Assembly (NCBI GenBank): GCA_965243165.1 | Contig: OZ251535.1 | Location: forward strand, 1,054,001-1,118,000 | Length of the DNA: 64,000 nt | Origin: CATQHD01 sp965243165 | GTDB taxonomy: Bacteria > Actinomycetota > Acidimicrobiia > Spongiisociales > Spongiisociaceae | Direction of reading: 5' to 3' | Shown: positions 28,784 to 36,830 of the stretch, in pieces | How positions within the stretch are numbered: the stretch's first letter is position 1 | How the letters are laid out: each line of letters starts with the position of its first letter | Made by a program: the position numbers and the translations under genes | Notes under the pieces: generated by a model | Told to the model about the DNA's origin: nothing | Databases searched by the model: none | What the model saw: the letters and a program-made list of their open reading frames with translations, nothing else

Positions 28784-28940
28784 CCGGGCCGCTGTCATGG
28801 GCTGTATTTCATGAAAAGAGCGCCGGCGGGGTAGGATCGGCCCGCCGGCCGGGATGCCCGCCCGGCAGGCCCCGCCCGGCGCCGTTGCTTCGCGCCGTCC
28901 AGCGGGCGCATCATCAGAGCGCGATCATGAGGAGACCGCG

Positions 28941-29282
28941 ATGAACCACCTCCAATATATAGAGAGCGCCCATCTCCGCGATGACATCCCCGGCTTCCGC
29001 GCCGGTGACAACGTCAAGGTGCATGTCCGGGTGGTCGAGGGGGGCCGCGAGCGCGTCCAGGTATTCGAAGGGGTGGTGATCGCCCGGGACGGAGGCGGGC
29101 TTTCGGAGACCTTCACCGTGCGCAAGATCAGCTTCGGCGTGGGGGTGGAGCGGGTCTTCCCGGTGCACGCCCCCATCATCCAGAAGATCGAGGTGACCCG
29201 CCGGGGCAAGGTGCGGAGGGCCAAGCTGTACTACATGCGGGGCCGGGTGGGGAAGGCCGCCCGCATCAAGGAGAGGCGCTGA
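28941..29282 (+). CDS. rplS: 50S ribosomal protein L19
   Basis: A complete 113-residue L19 located at the subunit interface, with FRAGDNVKVHVRVVEGGRERVQ, the conserved ISFGVGVERVFPVHAP and the basic end. ATG 28941 follows AGGAG. The 157-base gap after trmD may hold a promoter, but I see no clear one. Confidence 0.96.
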   Translation: MNHLQYIESAHLRDDIPGFRAGDNVKVHVRVVEGGRERVQVFEGVVIARDGGGLSETFTVRKISFGVGVERVFPVHAPIIQKIEVTRRGKVRRAKLYYMRGRVGKAARIKERR

Positions 29283-29286
29283 CCCT

Positions 29287-29988
29287 GTGAGCGGGCGGCG
29301 GCCCGGCGGTCTTTCTGCGACCGGCGGCGGCCCTTCTTTTTCCGAGACTTCCGGCGCCGCCGAATCCGCAGCCGAATCTTCGGCCGGCGGGGAGGAGCAG
29401 GCAGGCGCCTGGCCCCGGTTCCTGCGGGAGCTGCCCGGGGTGCTGGCGCTGTCGGTCGTGCTGGCCGTCCTGCTGAAGACCTTTCTCATCCAGGCGTTCT
29501 TCATCCCCTCCCCGTCGATGGTCCCCACCCTGGCGGTAGACGACCGGGTGCTGGTCAGCAAGATCGCCTATAGCTTCGGCGGGCCGCAGCGGGGCGACGT
29601 GATCGTGTTCGACTCCCCCTACGTCCCCGACCGCCCGGAGTCGTTCCTGCAGAAGGCGGCGCGCAGCATCAGGGAGGCCTTCGGAGTGCAGACCGCCAGC
29701 ATCGAGGACCTGATCAAGCGGGTGGTCGCGGTGGGCGGGGACCGCTTGGAGGTGCGCGGCAACCGGTTGTTCGTGAACGGGCTGCCCGTCGACGAGCCCT
29801 ACCTGGAATCCGGCGCCGCCATGAGGGACGCGCCCCCCTTCTACGTACCCGACGGGCACCTGTGGGTGATGGGGGACAACCGCAACAACAGCCAGGACAG
29901 CCGCCGGTTCGGCTCGATCCCCGCCGAGGACGTGGTGGGGCGGGCCTTCGTGCGGATCTGGCCGCCCTCCCGTTGGGCGGGGCTGTAG
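29287..29988 (+). CDS. lepB: Signal peptidase I
   Basis: Membrane-anchored Ser/Lys protease that removes signal peptides. A Gly/Ser-rich cytoplasmic N-terminus of about 50 residues precedes one transmembrane helix (GVLALSVVLAVLLKTFLIQA). The nucleophile is in FIPSPSMVPTL, the general-base Lys in IKRVVAVGGD, and GDNRNNSQDSRRFG is the family end box. The GTG start is 4 bases after the rplS stop; 233 residues. Confidence 0.95.
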   Translation: MSGRRPGGLSATGGGPSFSETSGAAESAAESSAGGEEQAGAWPRFLRELPGVLALSVVLAVLLKTFLIQAFFIPSPSMVPTLAVDDRVLVSKIAYSFGGPQRGDVIVFDSPYVPDRPESFLQKAARSIREAFGVQTASIEDLIKRVVAVGGDRLEVRGNRLFVNGLPVDEPYLESGAAMRDAPPFYVPDGHLWVMGDNRNNSQDSRRFGSIPAEDVVGRAFVRIWPPSRWAGL

Positions 29989-30124
29989 CGCCCGGCTCCT
30001 CGCGCCGGGTCTGTCACAGGCCCCCCGTATCTTGTATGGGAAATGACGCCGCGATGAAGGGGCCGCCCCGCTGACCGCCGGGGGCGCCGCCCGCCGGTTC
30101 GGAACGTACGGGAAGGAGAGCAGA

Positions 30125-30466
30125 ATGTCCAAAGCAGAGGCCGCCGCCCGCCGCCGCCTGGGACTCTTCGGAGAGAGGGCGGCCGCCGCCTTCCTGGAGC
30201 GCCGCGGGGCAACCATCCTCCGCCGCCGCCTGCGGGCGGGAAAAGGAGAGATCGACCTGCTGGCCCGGGACGAGTCCGGCGTGTTCGCGGTGGAGGTCAA
30301 GTCGGGTTCGGCGGGCGGCGGCCACCCGCGCTGGAACTTCTCCGACGAGAAGGCCGCCCGGGTGGTGCGCACAGCCCGGTCCCTGGGGGTGCGCCGGGTC
30401 GATCTGGTCACCGTCCTGGCCTCCGAGCAGGGGGTGGCCTTCGAATGGCACCGCCGGGTCGCTTGA
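30125..30466 (+). CDS. YraN/UPF0102-family endonuclease-like protein
   Basis: A 113-residue protein with a restriction-endonuclease-like fold: LGLFGERAAAAFLERRG, GEIDLLARDESGVFAVEVKSG (the Asp and Glu-x-Lys positions of the active site) and VDLVTV. The family usually sits near lepB and dprA, as here; its cellular role is not established. ATG follows GGAGAGCAGA. Confidence 0.88.
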   Translation: MSKAEAAARRRLGLFGERAAAAFLERRGATILRRRLRAGKGEIDLLARDESGVFAVEVKSGSAGGGHPRWNFSDEKAARVVRTARSLGVRRVDLVTVLASEQGVAFEWHRRVA

Positions 30467-30511
30467 GGCGGGGCCGGAGGAGGGCTTTCCGGCAGGCATC
30501 CTCTCCGAATA

Positions 30512-30721
30512 TCAAATCCGGGCCGGCCGCCCGGTGCGCCGCCCTTCCTTGTGCCAGCATCCGTGGTGCCAGTGCCGGCGCAGGTCCGGCTCGTCCTCGG
30601 GCACTACCACCAGATGGAACCGGCCCTTGGGGATGACGCCCCCGCACCCCGGACACAGGTAGGCCTTGGCCGCGGCCGCCGGCTGGACGGGGCGGACGGT
30701 CAGCCGCCCAGGAACGCCCAC
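30512..30721 (-). CDS. Small zinc-ribbon-like actinobacterial protein
   Basis: About 69 residues with LCPGCGGVIP and RRHWHHGCW, whose two Cys, clustered His and later Cys look like a metal site. I recall similar short conserved proteins in other actinobacteria, function unknown. It overlaps the preceding 37-residue gene by 22 bases on the same strand if ATG 30721 is the start; a later start near AYLCPG is possible. Confidence 0.65.
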   Translation of the reverse strand: MGVPGRLTVRPVQPAAAAKAYLCPGCGGVIPKGRFHLVVVPEDEPDLRRHWHHGCWHKEGRRTGRPARI

Positions 30722-30813
30722 GCCACCAGGGCCGCCGTCAGGGCGAGCGCCCCCGCCACCAGGAAGATGTCGGCGGCGCGGCGGCGGTGTCTTCGGAACG
30801 GATTGAACCCCAT
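30700..30813 (-). CDS. 37-residue single-helix membrane protein
   Basis: Reads MGFNPFRRHRRR, then a hydrophobic helix (IFLVAGALALTAALVAWAFL) and stops. The basic N-terminus followed by one helix predicts a small inner-membrane protein with its N-terminus inside. It directly precedes and overlaps the zinc-ribbon gene, which argues for a real operon rather than a chance frame. Confidence 0.6.
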   Translation of the reverse strand: MGFNPFRRHRRRAADIFLVAGALALTAALVAWAFLGG

Positions 30814-30892
30814 GCTCCGGATGCTACCGCGCGTGCGCAGCCGGGCAGCGAGGCCGGCGGGGGAGGGGAGGCGATATTCTGCAACAAGGGTA

Positions 30893-30921
30893 TTGAAAGT
30901 TAGTTGAAGTTACTGTATATT
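30893..30921 (+). promoter_or_regulatory. Promoter of comM-dprA
   Basis: TTGAAA (30893-30898), a 17-base spacer and TATATT (30916-30921) form a near-consensus housekeeping promoter in a locally AT-rich stretch. The expected start is near 30928, giving a leader of about 22 bases to ATG 30950. Confidence 0.75.
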
Positions 30922-30931
30922 GTCATACAGT
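30912..30931. promoter_or_regulatory. Inverted-repeat operator candidate over the comM -10
   Basis: ACTGTAT (30912-30918) and ATACAGT (30925-30931) are exact inverted repeats with a 6-base centre. They cover the -10 and the expected start site, the position of a repressor site. The half-sites resemble a LexA box of the E. coli type but with two extra bases between CTGT and ACAG. Confidence 0.5.
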
Positions 30932-30949
30932 CGATCTATATTGGTAGGT

Positions 30950-32458
30950 ATGTTTGCAGTAACCAACTCCGTGGCGTTGGTCGGTGTGAAGGCGCGCACC
31001 GTCAGCGTGGAGGCGCATGTAGGTGGAGGAGAGAAGGGCAGGCTGAACGTGGTCGGCCTGCCGGACACCGCGGTCAGGGAAGCCAAGGACCGGGTGCTGG
31101 CGGCCATGGCCGTGTCGGGATACCGATTCCCGCCGCGGTCGGTGACCGTCAACCTGGCGCCGGCCAACATTCCCAAATCGGGCAGCGCCTACGACTTGCC
31201 CATCGCGCTGGCGCTGCTGGCGGCGGCCGGGGAGATCCCGGCGGGGGCGTGCGAGGTGGTGGCCCTGGGGGAGCTGGCGCTGGACGGCAGCGTGCGGGCC
31301 GCCCGCGGCGGTCTGGGGGCGGCGGTGGTCGCTTCCCGGATGGGGCTGCCGTGCCTGCTGCCGCCCGGCGCCGCCTCGGAGGCGGGCATCGTGCCCTCCG
31401 TCGAGCTGCAGGTGGTCGGGTCGCTGGCCGCGGCCGTATCGGCCGCCCTGGGGGAGGCCCGGTTCCCGGCGCCGCCTCCGCCGCCCGAGTCCGCCGAACC
31501 CGGCCTGCCGGACATGGCCGAGGTGCGGGGCCAGCCCTTGGCCAAACTGGCCATGGAGGCGGCCGCCGCCGGAGGTCATCACATGCTCATGAACGGCCCC
31601 CCCGGTTCGGGCAAGACCATGCTGGCCAGGTGCATGCCGGGGCTGCTGCCGGAGCTGGACGAGAAGGACGCCCTGGAGGTGGCGCAGGTGTGGTCGTCGG
31701 CGGGGCGGTCCCGGCGGCGGCTGTCCCGGCCCCCGATGCGCTCTCCGCATCACACGGCCACCACCGCCGCCGTCATCGGCGGAGGATCGGGGGTGCCGGT
31801 GCCGGGCGAGATGAGCATGGCGCACCGGGGGGTCCTGTTCCTGGACGAGCTGGGCGAGTTCCCGCCGCACCTGCTGAACGCCCTGCGCCAGCCGCTCGAG
31901 GAGGGCAAGGTAACCATCGCCCGCAAGGGAATCTCGGTGACCTTTCCGGCCGCGGTCCAGCTGGTGGCGGCCACCAACCCCTGTCCGTGCGGGTTCGATA
32001 AGGACAACCGGCAGGTCTGCAAATGCACCGACCAGTCCAAGGCGCGCTACAAGCGCCGGCTGTCGGGGCCTCTGCTGGACCGGTTCGATATCCGGTTGCG
32101 GGTCGACCCGGTCGACCCCGACGCCCTGATGGGGCCGCCGGAGGAGCCCAGCGCCCGGGTGTCCGCCCGGGTGTCGGCCGCCCGGGAGGCCCAGCGCCGC
32201 CGGGGCCGCCGCAACCGCGACCTCCGCCGCCGCGAGCTCGACCAGATGGACATCTCCGATGCAGCCGTGAAGGCGATCGAGGGCGCCCTCCGGCACGGGA
32301 CCCTCACCGGACGCGGGTTCGACAAGGTGAGGCGGCTGGCCCGGACCCTCGCCGATCTGGCGGGTTCGGAGAAGGTGGAGGAAGGGCACGCCCTGCAGGC
32401 CTTGGTGCTGCGGGGCGATGCTCCGGACAAGAAAAAGGAGGGCCGCCGTGGAGGTTGA
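30950..32458 (+). CDS. comM: ComM/YifB-family magnesium-chelatase-like AAA+ ATPase
   Basis: Relatives act as DNA branch-migration helicases during natural transformation. The N-terminal S5-like fold (FAVTNSVALVGVKARTVSVEAHV) leads to Walker A NGPPGSGKTMLARC, Walker B GVLFLDELGEFP and the C-terminal domain with GRGFDKVRRLARTLADL. ATG 30950 is preferred over an upstream in-frame start because the upstream codons lie in the promoter. The protein has 502 residues. The dprA start overlaps its end by 11 bases, linking two transformation genes. Confidence 0.93.
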   Translation: MFAVTNSVALVGVKARTVSVEAHVGGGEKGRLNVVGLPDTAVREAKDRVLAAMAVSGYRFPPRSVTVNLAPANIPKSGSAYDLPIALALLAAAGEIPAGACEVVALGELALDGSVRAARGGLGAAVVASRMGLPCLLPPGAASEAGIVPSVELQVVGSLAAAVSAALGEARFPAPPPPPESAEPGLPDMAEVRGQPLAKLAMEAAAAGGHHMLMNGPPGSGKTMLARCMPGLLPELDEKDALEVAQVWSSAGRSRRRLSRPPMRSPHHTATTAAVIGGGSGVPVPGEMSMAHRGVLFLDELGEFPPHLLNALRQPLEEGKVTIARKGISVTFPAAVQLVAATNPCPCGFDKDNRQVCKCTDQSKARYKRRLSGPLLDRFDIRLRVDPVDPDALMGPPEEPSARVSARVSAAREAQRRRGRRNRDLRRRELDQMDISDAAVKAIEGALRHGTLTGRGFDKVRRLARTLADLAGSEKVEEGHALQALVLRGDAPDKKKEGRRGG

Positions 32459-33545
32459 GGCGGGGGAAGGCCGCGCCCGGGCAGAGAACGGCGGGGAAGC
32501 CGCCGATGCCTGGATCAGGCTCGCCCATCTGGCGATGCACCCCGACCGCCTGCGCGGCCTGCTGGAGCAGAAGCCTCCGGCGGCGGTGCTGAGGGCGGTC
32601 GAGCGGGGCAAGGTGTCTGTGCCCGCCGCCGCCCGCCGGGAGGCGGCCGTACCGGCGTCGGTGCGGCGGGAAATGCTCGGCGCGGCCGGGATCGACTTCC
32701 TGCTCCGCAGCAGCCCGCGGTATCCCGAACGGCTGCGCGACCTGCCCGACGCCCCTCCCTTCCTGTTCCAGCGGGGGGCCGACTTCGGCGGCCGGCCGGC
32801 GGTGGCCGTGGTGGGCACGAGGTCATGCACCGGCTACGGCCGGCGGCTGGCGGAATGCTACGGCCGGGAGCTTTCCCGGGCGGGCTGGGCGGTGGTGAGC
32901 GGGCTGGCCCGCGGCATCGACGGCGCCGCCCACCGCGGCTCGCTGCTCGGCCCCACCCCGGGGGCGGCGGTGCTGGGCTCCGGGGTGGACTGCTGGTACC
33001 CGCGCCGCCACGAGCAGCTGGGGGAGAGGCTGCTCGAAGCGGGCGGAACGGTTTGGAGCGAGGCGCCTCCGGGCACTCCCCCCCTGGGGTGGCGCTTCCC
33101 TCCCCGCAACCGGATCATCTCCGGCGTTTCCCAGGCGGTGGTGGTGGTCGAGGCCGGGCAGCGCGGCGGCGCCCTGATAACCGCCCGCACCGCCCTGGAA
33201 CAGGGCCGGGACGTGTTCGCCGCGCCCGGGGACGTGGGCAGGGCCAGCTCGGTGGGCGCCAACCTGCTGATCCGCGACGGCGCCTTCCCGGTGCTGGAGG
33301 CCGGCGACTTGGTGGAATGCCTGGAGACGGCCTTCGGGCCGCCGGCGCCCCCCGCCTCTGCAGGGCCGCCGGACGAGGGGGCTGGGCCGGGGGCCGCCAT
33401 TCCCGATACTGGCGTGCCGGTGGCCGAGTTCCTGGCCGGGCTGGGACCCGATCCGGCGGCCGCCATCGCCGAGCTGGGGCGGCTGGTGTCGCAGGGGGAG
33501 GCGGTGATGGAAGGAGGCATGGTGCTGGCCCGCAGAAGCCTCTGA
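32448..33545 (+). CDS. dprA: DNA-processing protein DprA
   Basis: Loads RecA on incoming single-stranded DNA. The Rossmann fold shows VAVVGTRSCTGYGRRLAE, SGLARGIDGAAHRG, LGSGVDCWYPRRH, FPPRNRIISG and APGDVGRASSVGANLLI; a winged-helix-like tail follows. GTG 32448 overlaps the comM stop. The protein has 365 residues. Confidence 0.94.
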   Translation: MEVEAGEGRARAENGGEAADAWIRLAHLAMHPDRLRGLLEQKPPAAVLRAVERGKVSVPAAARREAAVPASVRREMLGAAGIDFLLRSSPRYPERLRDLPDAPPFLFQRGADFGGRPAVAVVGTRSCTGYGRRLAECYGRELSRAGWAVVSGLARGIDGAAHRGSLLGPTPGAAVLGSGVDCWYPRRHEQLGERLLEAGGTVWSEAPPGTPPLGWRFPPRNRIISGVSQAVVVVEAGQRGGALITARTALEQGRDVFAAPGDVGRASSVGANLLIRDGAFPVLEAGDLVECLETAFGPPAPPASAGPPDEGAGPGAAIPDTGVPVAEFLAGLGPDPAAAIAELGRLVSQGEAVMEGGMVLARRSL

Positions 33546-33608
33546 TCCAGCCCCGGCGAATATCCGGCGGCGAAAGGGCGGGGCTCGGCCGCCGCTACCC
33601 TTGGTCCC

Positions 33609-34367
33609 ATGTTGCTCACCGTCTTGGGATCCAGCGGCGGCTACCCGGCCGCAGGGCGGCCCGCCTCCGGATACCTGGTGTCGGCCGGAGAGGCCGTTCT
33701 CTGGATGGACGCCGGGCCGGGCACCTTCATGGCCCTGTGCGGGGAGATGGACCCCGGCGAGATCTCGGGGGTCTTTCTCTCCCACCGCCACCCCGATCAC
33801 TGCGCGGATATCTTCGCCCTCTACCACGCCCTCGCCTACAGTCCGGACGGCCGCGCCGGCAAGGTCAGGCCGATCCCGGTGCTGTGCCCGGAGGATCTGG
33901 CCGAGGCGTTGGAACGGTTCGTGGACGGTTCCCCCTCCTGGCGGGCGGTTTTCGACGTCGCGCCCCTGTCCGACGGCGGAGCGGCCTCGGTCGGGCCGCT
34001 GCGGATCTCGGCGGCCCGCACCAACCACCCGCCGCCCACCCTCTCGGCCCGCATCGAGGCGGACGGAAAAGTCCTCACCTACACCGCCGACACCGGCCCC
34101 AGCGCGGCCCTCGAAGCCCATGCGGCCGGCTCGGACCTGCTGCTGGCCGAGGCCACCCGAGCAGCGGGGGACGGAGACCCCGACCCCTACGCCTACCACA
34201 TGACCGGTTCCGAGGCGGGCGCCATGGCGTCCCGGGCGGGCGTCCGGCGCTTGATGCTCACCCACATCGCCCCTTACGTCGACCCGGAACAGTCGGTGAT
34301 GGACGCCGAAGCCGAGTTCGGCGGCGAGGTTTCCGTGGCGGCGCCGGGCGTCCGGGCAACGGTATGA
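33609..34367 (+). CDS. Metallo-beta-lactamase-fold hydrolase, RNase Z/PhnP-like
   Basis: The metal motif is SHRHPDHCAD (HxHxDH), with an Asp in YTADTGPS and a final His in LMLTHIAPY. The 252-residue length and LTVLGSSGGYPAAGRPASGYL beginning resemble actinobacterial tRNase Z-like hydrolases located beside rph. Without the RNase Z exosite arm, cyclic phosphodiester or other substrates remain possible. Confidence 0.85.
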   Translation: MLLTVLGSSGGYPAAGRPASGYLVSAGEAVLWMDAGPGTFMALCGEMDPGEISGVFLSHRHPDHCADIFALYHALAYSPDGRAGKVRPIPVLCPEDLAEALERFVDGSPSWRAVFDVAPLSDGGAASVGPLRISAARTNHPPPTLSARIEADGKVLTYTADTGPSAALEAHAAGSDLLLAEATRAAGDGDPDPYAYHMTGSEAGAMASRAGVRRLMLTHIAPYVDPEQSVMDAEAEFGGEVSVAAPGVRATV

Positions 34368-34398
34368 GGCGGGGATCCCGCCCGGGAAGGAATGGATC

Positions 34399-35109
34399 AT
34401 GAGCCGCAGACGAGACCGCTCCGCCCGCCGGTTGAGGCCGGTCCGCTTCGTCTCGGGGTACACCGAGATGACCCCCGGGTCGGTGTTGATCGAGATGGGC
34501 CGCACGGTGGTGCTGGCCACCGCCTCCTTCAGCGATTCGGTGCCGAGGTGGATGCGGAAGTCGGGCTCGGGCTGGGTGAACGCCGAATACAACATGTTGC
34601 CGGGCTCGTCGGAACGGCGGATTCGCCGCGACCAGTACACGGGCGGCCGCTCCAAGGAGATCTCCCGGATGATCGGGCGGTCCCTCCGCTCGGTGGTCCA
34701 TCTGAAGCAGATGGGGGAGATGATGGTGAACGTGGACTGCGACGTGATCCAGGCCGACGGCGGCACCCGCACCGCCGCGGTCAACGCCGCCTGGGCGGCG
34801 GTCAACGAAGCCTTCGAATGGGCGGCGGGCGAGGGCAAGATCGAGGCCAACCCGATCCTCGACCGGGTAACCGCCGTCTCCGTGGGGCTCGTGAACGGCG
34901 AGGCGCTGCTCGACTTGGACTACCGCGACGACAAGGCCGCCTCGGTCGACCTGAACGTGGTGATGACCGGGCGGGGGCTGCTGGTGGAGGTGCAGGGGAC
35001 GGCCGAGGGGCTGCCCTTCAGCCGCTCGGAGCTGGATGAGCTGCTCGATCTGGCCGGGGAGGGGATCGGACAGCTGGGCGAGATGCAGGCGGAGCTGGCC
35101 GCCCGATGA
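34399..35109 (+). CDS. rph: Ribonuclease PH
   Basis: Phosphate-dependent 3' exonuclease that trims tRNA ends. It shows MGRTVVLATASFSDSVP, GRSKEISRMIGRSLR (phosphate site), DVIQADGGTRTAAVN and EVQGTAEGLPFSRSELDELL. The 236-residue length is normal. It overlaps rdgB by 4 bases. Confidence 0.96.
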   Translation: MSRRRDRSARRLRPVRFVSGYTEMTPGSVLIEMGRTVVLATASFSDSVPRWMRKSGSGWVNAEYNMLPGSSERRIRRDQYTGGRSKEISRMIGRSLRSVVHLKQMGEMMVNVDCDVIQADGGTRTAAVNAAWAAVNEAFEWAAGEGKIEANPILDRVTAVSVGLVNGEALLDLDYRDDKAASVDLNVVMTGRGLLVEVQGTAEGLPFSRSELDELLDLAGEGIGQLGEMQAELAAR

Positions 35110-35696
35110 CCCGGCCCCTCATCGCCCGGGCGGTGGCGGCTTCCAAGAACCCGGACAAGATCGCCGAAATGGAAGCCGTCCTGGCGGCGGCGGGGGTGGT
35201 GGGGGAGATGGTGCGGGGCCTCGAATGGCCCGACGTGGTCGAAGACGCCCCCACCCTGGAGGGCAACGCCCTTCTCAAGGCGCGCCGGGCGGCCGAGGCC
35301 ACCGGCTTGGCGGCCGTCGCCGACGACACCGGCTTGGAAGTAGAGGCCCTCGGCGGCGCCCCCGGCGTCCGCACCGCCCGCTTCGCCGGGGAGGGCGCTT
35401 CCTATGAATCCAACATGGCCGCCCTGCTGGAGGCGCTGGAGGGGGTGTCGGAGCGGTCGGCCCGTTTCCGCACTGCGGCGGTTGCGGTGCTCCCGGACGG
35501 GAGGGAGATCGCGGCCGAAGGGGTGCTGGAGGGCCGGATCACCGTCCACCCCCGGGGGGATGCCGGGTTCGGCTACGACCCCGTGTTCGAGTCGGGGGGC
35601 CGCACCCTCGCCGAGATGACCCCTGAGGAGAAGAACCGCATCAGCCACCGCAGCCGGGCCGTCCGCGCCCTCGCTGACGCCCTCGCCGCCCTCTGA
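35106..35696 (+). CDS. rdgB: XTP/dITP diphosphatase
   Basis: Removes deaminated purine nucleotides from the pool. Signatures are AVAASKNPDKIAEMEAVL, the catalytic VADDTGLEVEALGGAPGVRTARFAGE and HPRGDAGFGYDPVFE. The protein has 196 residues; the ATG overlaps the rph stop. Confidence 0.96.
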   Translation: MTRPLIARAVAASKNPDKIAEMEAVLAAAGVVGEMVRGLEWPDVVEDAPTLEGNALLKARRAAEATGLAAVADDTGLEVEALGGAPGVRTARFAGEGASYESNMAALLEALEGVSERSARFRTAAVAVLPDGREIAAEGVLEGRITVHPRGDAGFGYDPVFESGGRTLAEMTPEEKNRISHRSRAVRALADALAAL

Positions 35697-35710
35697 GCGC
35701 CGCCCCCCGG

Positions 35711-35739
35711 TTGCCCGAACCTTCCGATTGGGGTACACT
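35711..35739 (+). promoter_or_regulatory. Promoter of tRNA-Lys
   Basis: TTGCCC (35711-35716) and TACACT (35734-35739) are separated by 17 bases. The predicted start coincides with the first base of the mature tRNA, about 7 bases downstream. Confidence 0.65.
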
Positions 35740-35745
35740 GCCATC

Positions 35746-35822
<77 letters not shown>

Positions 35823-35893
35823 GTTGCCGGCCCCTTGCATTCGAATCGAACGGGGGTCGATCTCGGGGACCGGCCGTAGGAGGTGCCCTGTCT

Positions 35894-36559
35894 GTGAGCG
35901 TTGTCATGCTGTCTCGCGAGATGTACGACGTTGCGGAGGCGGCGCGGTTGCTCCGTGTGCCCAGGGAAACACTGCTGAGGTGGTTGGACGGCCGGGGCCG
36001 TTATGAGCCTGTCATCAGACCGGCGCCGACCGGTTCCAGGAATGTGACCTGGGGGGAGTTCGTGGAGGCCGGTTTTCTGTGCGAGTACCGCCAGAGGCGC
36101 AGACTCCAACTCTTGCGGCCCGTCGTTGCCCGTCTTCGCCAAGAGTTCGACGTCATGCATCCATTCGCTGCGCTACGGCCCTTCGTCGGGCCGGGCAGGA
36201 ATTCGACCCTGAAGATGCAGCAAGAGGAGGGTCTGCCCGATGAGCTGGCTGTAATCTACGAAATAACCTCTGGTCAGCTCGTTTTAGCTCCTGCAGCTGC
36301 GAGATTCTTGGAGAGAGCGGATTTCGCCGCCGTAGAACCGAGAGCAGCGCTGCGCCTGTTTCCTGCGGGCAAGCATTCTCCGGTGGTGATCGACCCAGAA
36401 TATTCCTTCGGTTCTCCCACGGTGAAGGGAATCCGCACCGAGGTGATAGCCGAATTGGTGGAAGCAGGCGAAACGATCGATGAGTTGGCGCATGATTATT
36501 CTCTGAGCAGAGCAGATATAGAGGCGGCCGTTTCTTATGAACGGCGGCTCGCAGCCTGA
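35894..36559 (+). CDS. Helix-turn-helix protein with C-terminal DUF433 domain
   Basis: The N-terminus MYDVAEAARLLRVPRETLLR is a MerR/excisionase-like helix-turn-helix. The C-terminus (SPTVKGIRTEVIAELVEAGE, then TIDELAHDYSLSRADIEAAV) is a DUF433 domain, often found in antitoxins. GTG 35894 is chosen because TAGGAGGTG lies 8 bases upstream. The protein has 221 residues. DUF433 genes usually precede a PIN-like toxin gene; none follows here, only a tRNA on the other strand, so this looks like an orphan regulator or a relic. Its GC content is lower than that of the flanking housekeeping genes. Confidence 0.75.
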   Translation: MSVVMLSREMYDVAEAARLLRVPRETLLRWLDGRGRYEPVIRPAPTGSRNVTWGEFVEAGFLCEYRQRRRLQLLRPVVARLRQEFDVMHPFAALRPFVGPGRNSTLKMQQEEGLPDELAVIYEITSGQLVLAPAAARFLERADFAAVEPRAALRLFPAGKHSPVVIDPEYSFGSPTVKGIRTEVIAELVEAGETIDELAHDYSLSRADIEAAVSYERRLAA

Positions 36560-36618
36560 CACCGTCTGCCAACGCGGGCGGTTCCGGCCGGAACAGAAGA
36601 AGACCGCATCAGGGGAAA

Positions 36619-36695
36619 TGGTCGGGCTGGTCGGATTCGAACCGACGACCTCCTGCTCCCAAAGCAGGCGCGCTGCCAAGCTGCGCCACAGCCCG
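36619..36695 (-). tRNA. tRNA-Pro(TGG)
   Basis: On the minus strand the acceptor stem CGGGCTG/CAGCCCG, anticodon arm CCTGC-TTTGGGA-GCAGG (anticodon TGG), T arm TCGGTTCGAATCCGA and an encoded CCA end are present. Confidence 0.95.
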
Positions 36696-36701
36696 GTGGG
36701 T

Positions 36702-36717
36702 TGCCCATTATAGGGCA
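36702..36717 (-). promoter_or_regulatory. -10 element of tRNA-Pro inside a short palindrome
   Basis: A consensus TATAAT on the minus strand (36707-36712) lies 12 bases before the tRNA. It is flanked symmetrically by TGCCC and GGGCA. No good -35 is seen at standard spacing. Confidence 0.5.
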
Positions 36718-36830
36718 GGCGGCGGCGCACGGAGCCAAAAGACCCGTAAAACCCGTAAAACCCCTCGGCATCTCCTATGATGCCGCGCCTGTATGGAACT
36801 TTGCCTGCACCAGCTCACGACCGCTTCCGC

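Noticed and set aside
30912..30931. LexA (SOS) box upstream of comM
   Set aside because: The CTGT and ACAG halves are separated by 10 bases instead of 8, and actinobacterial LexA uses a different GTTC-type site. Kept only as an unassigned operator.
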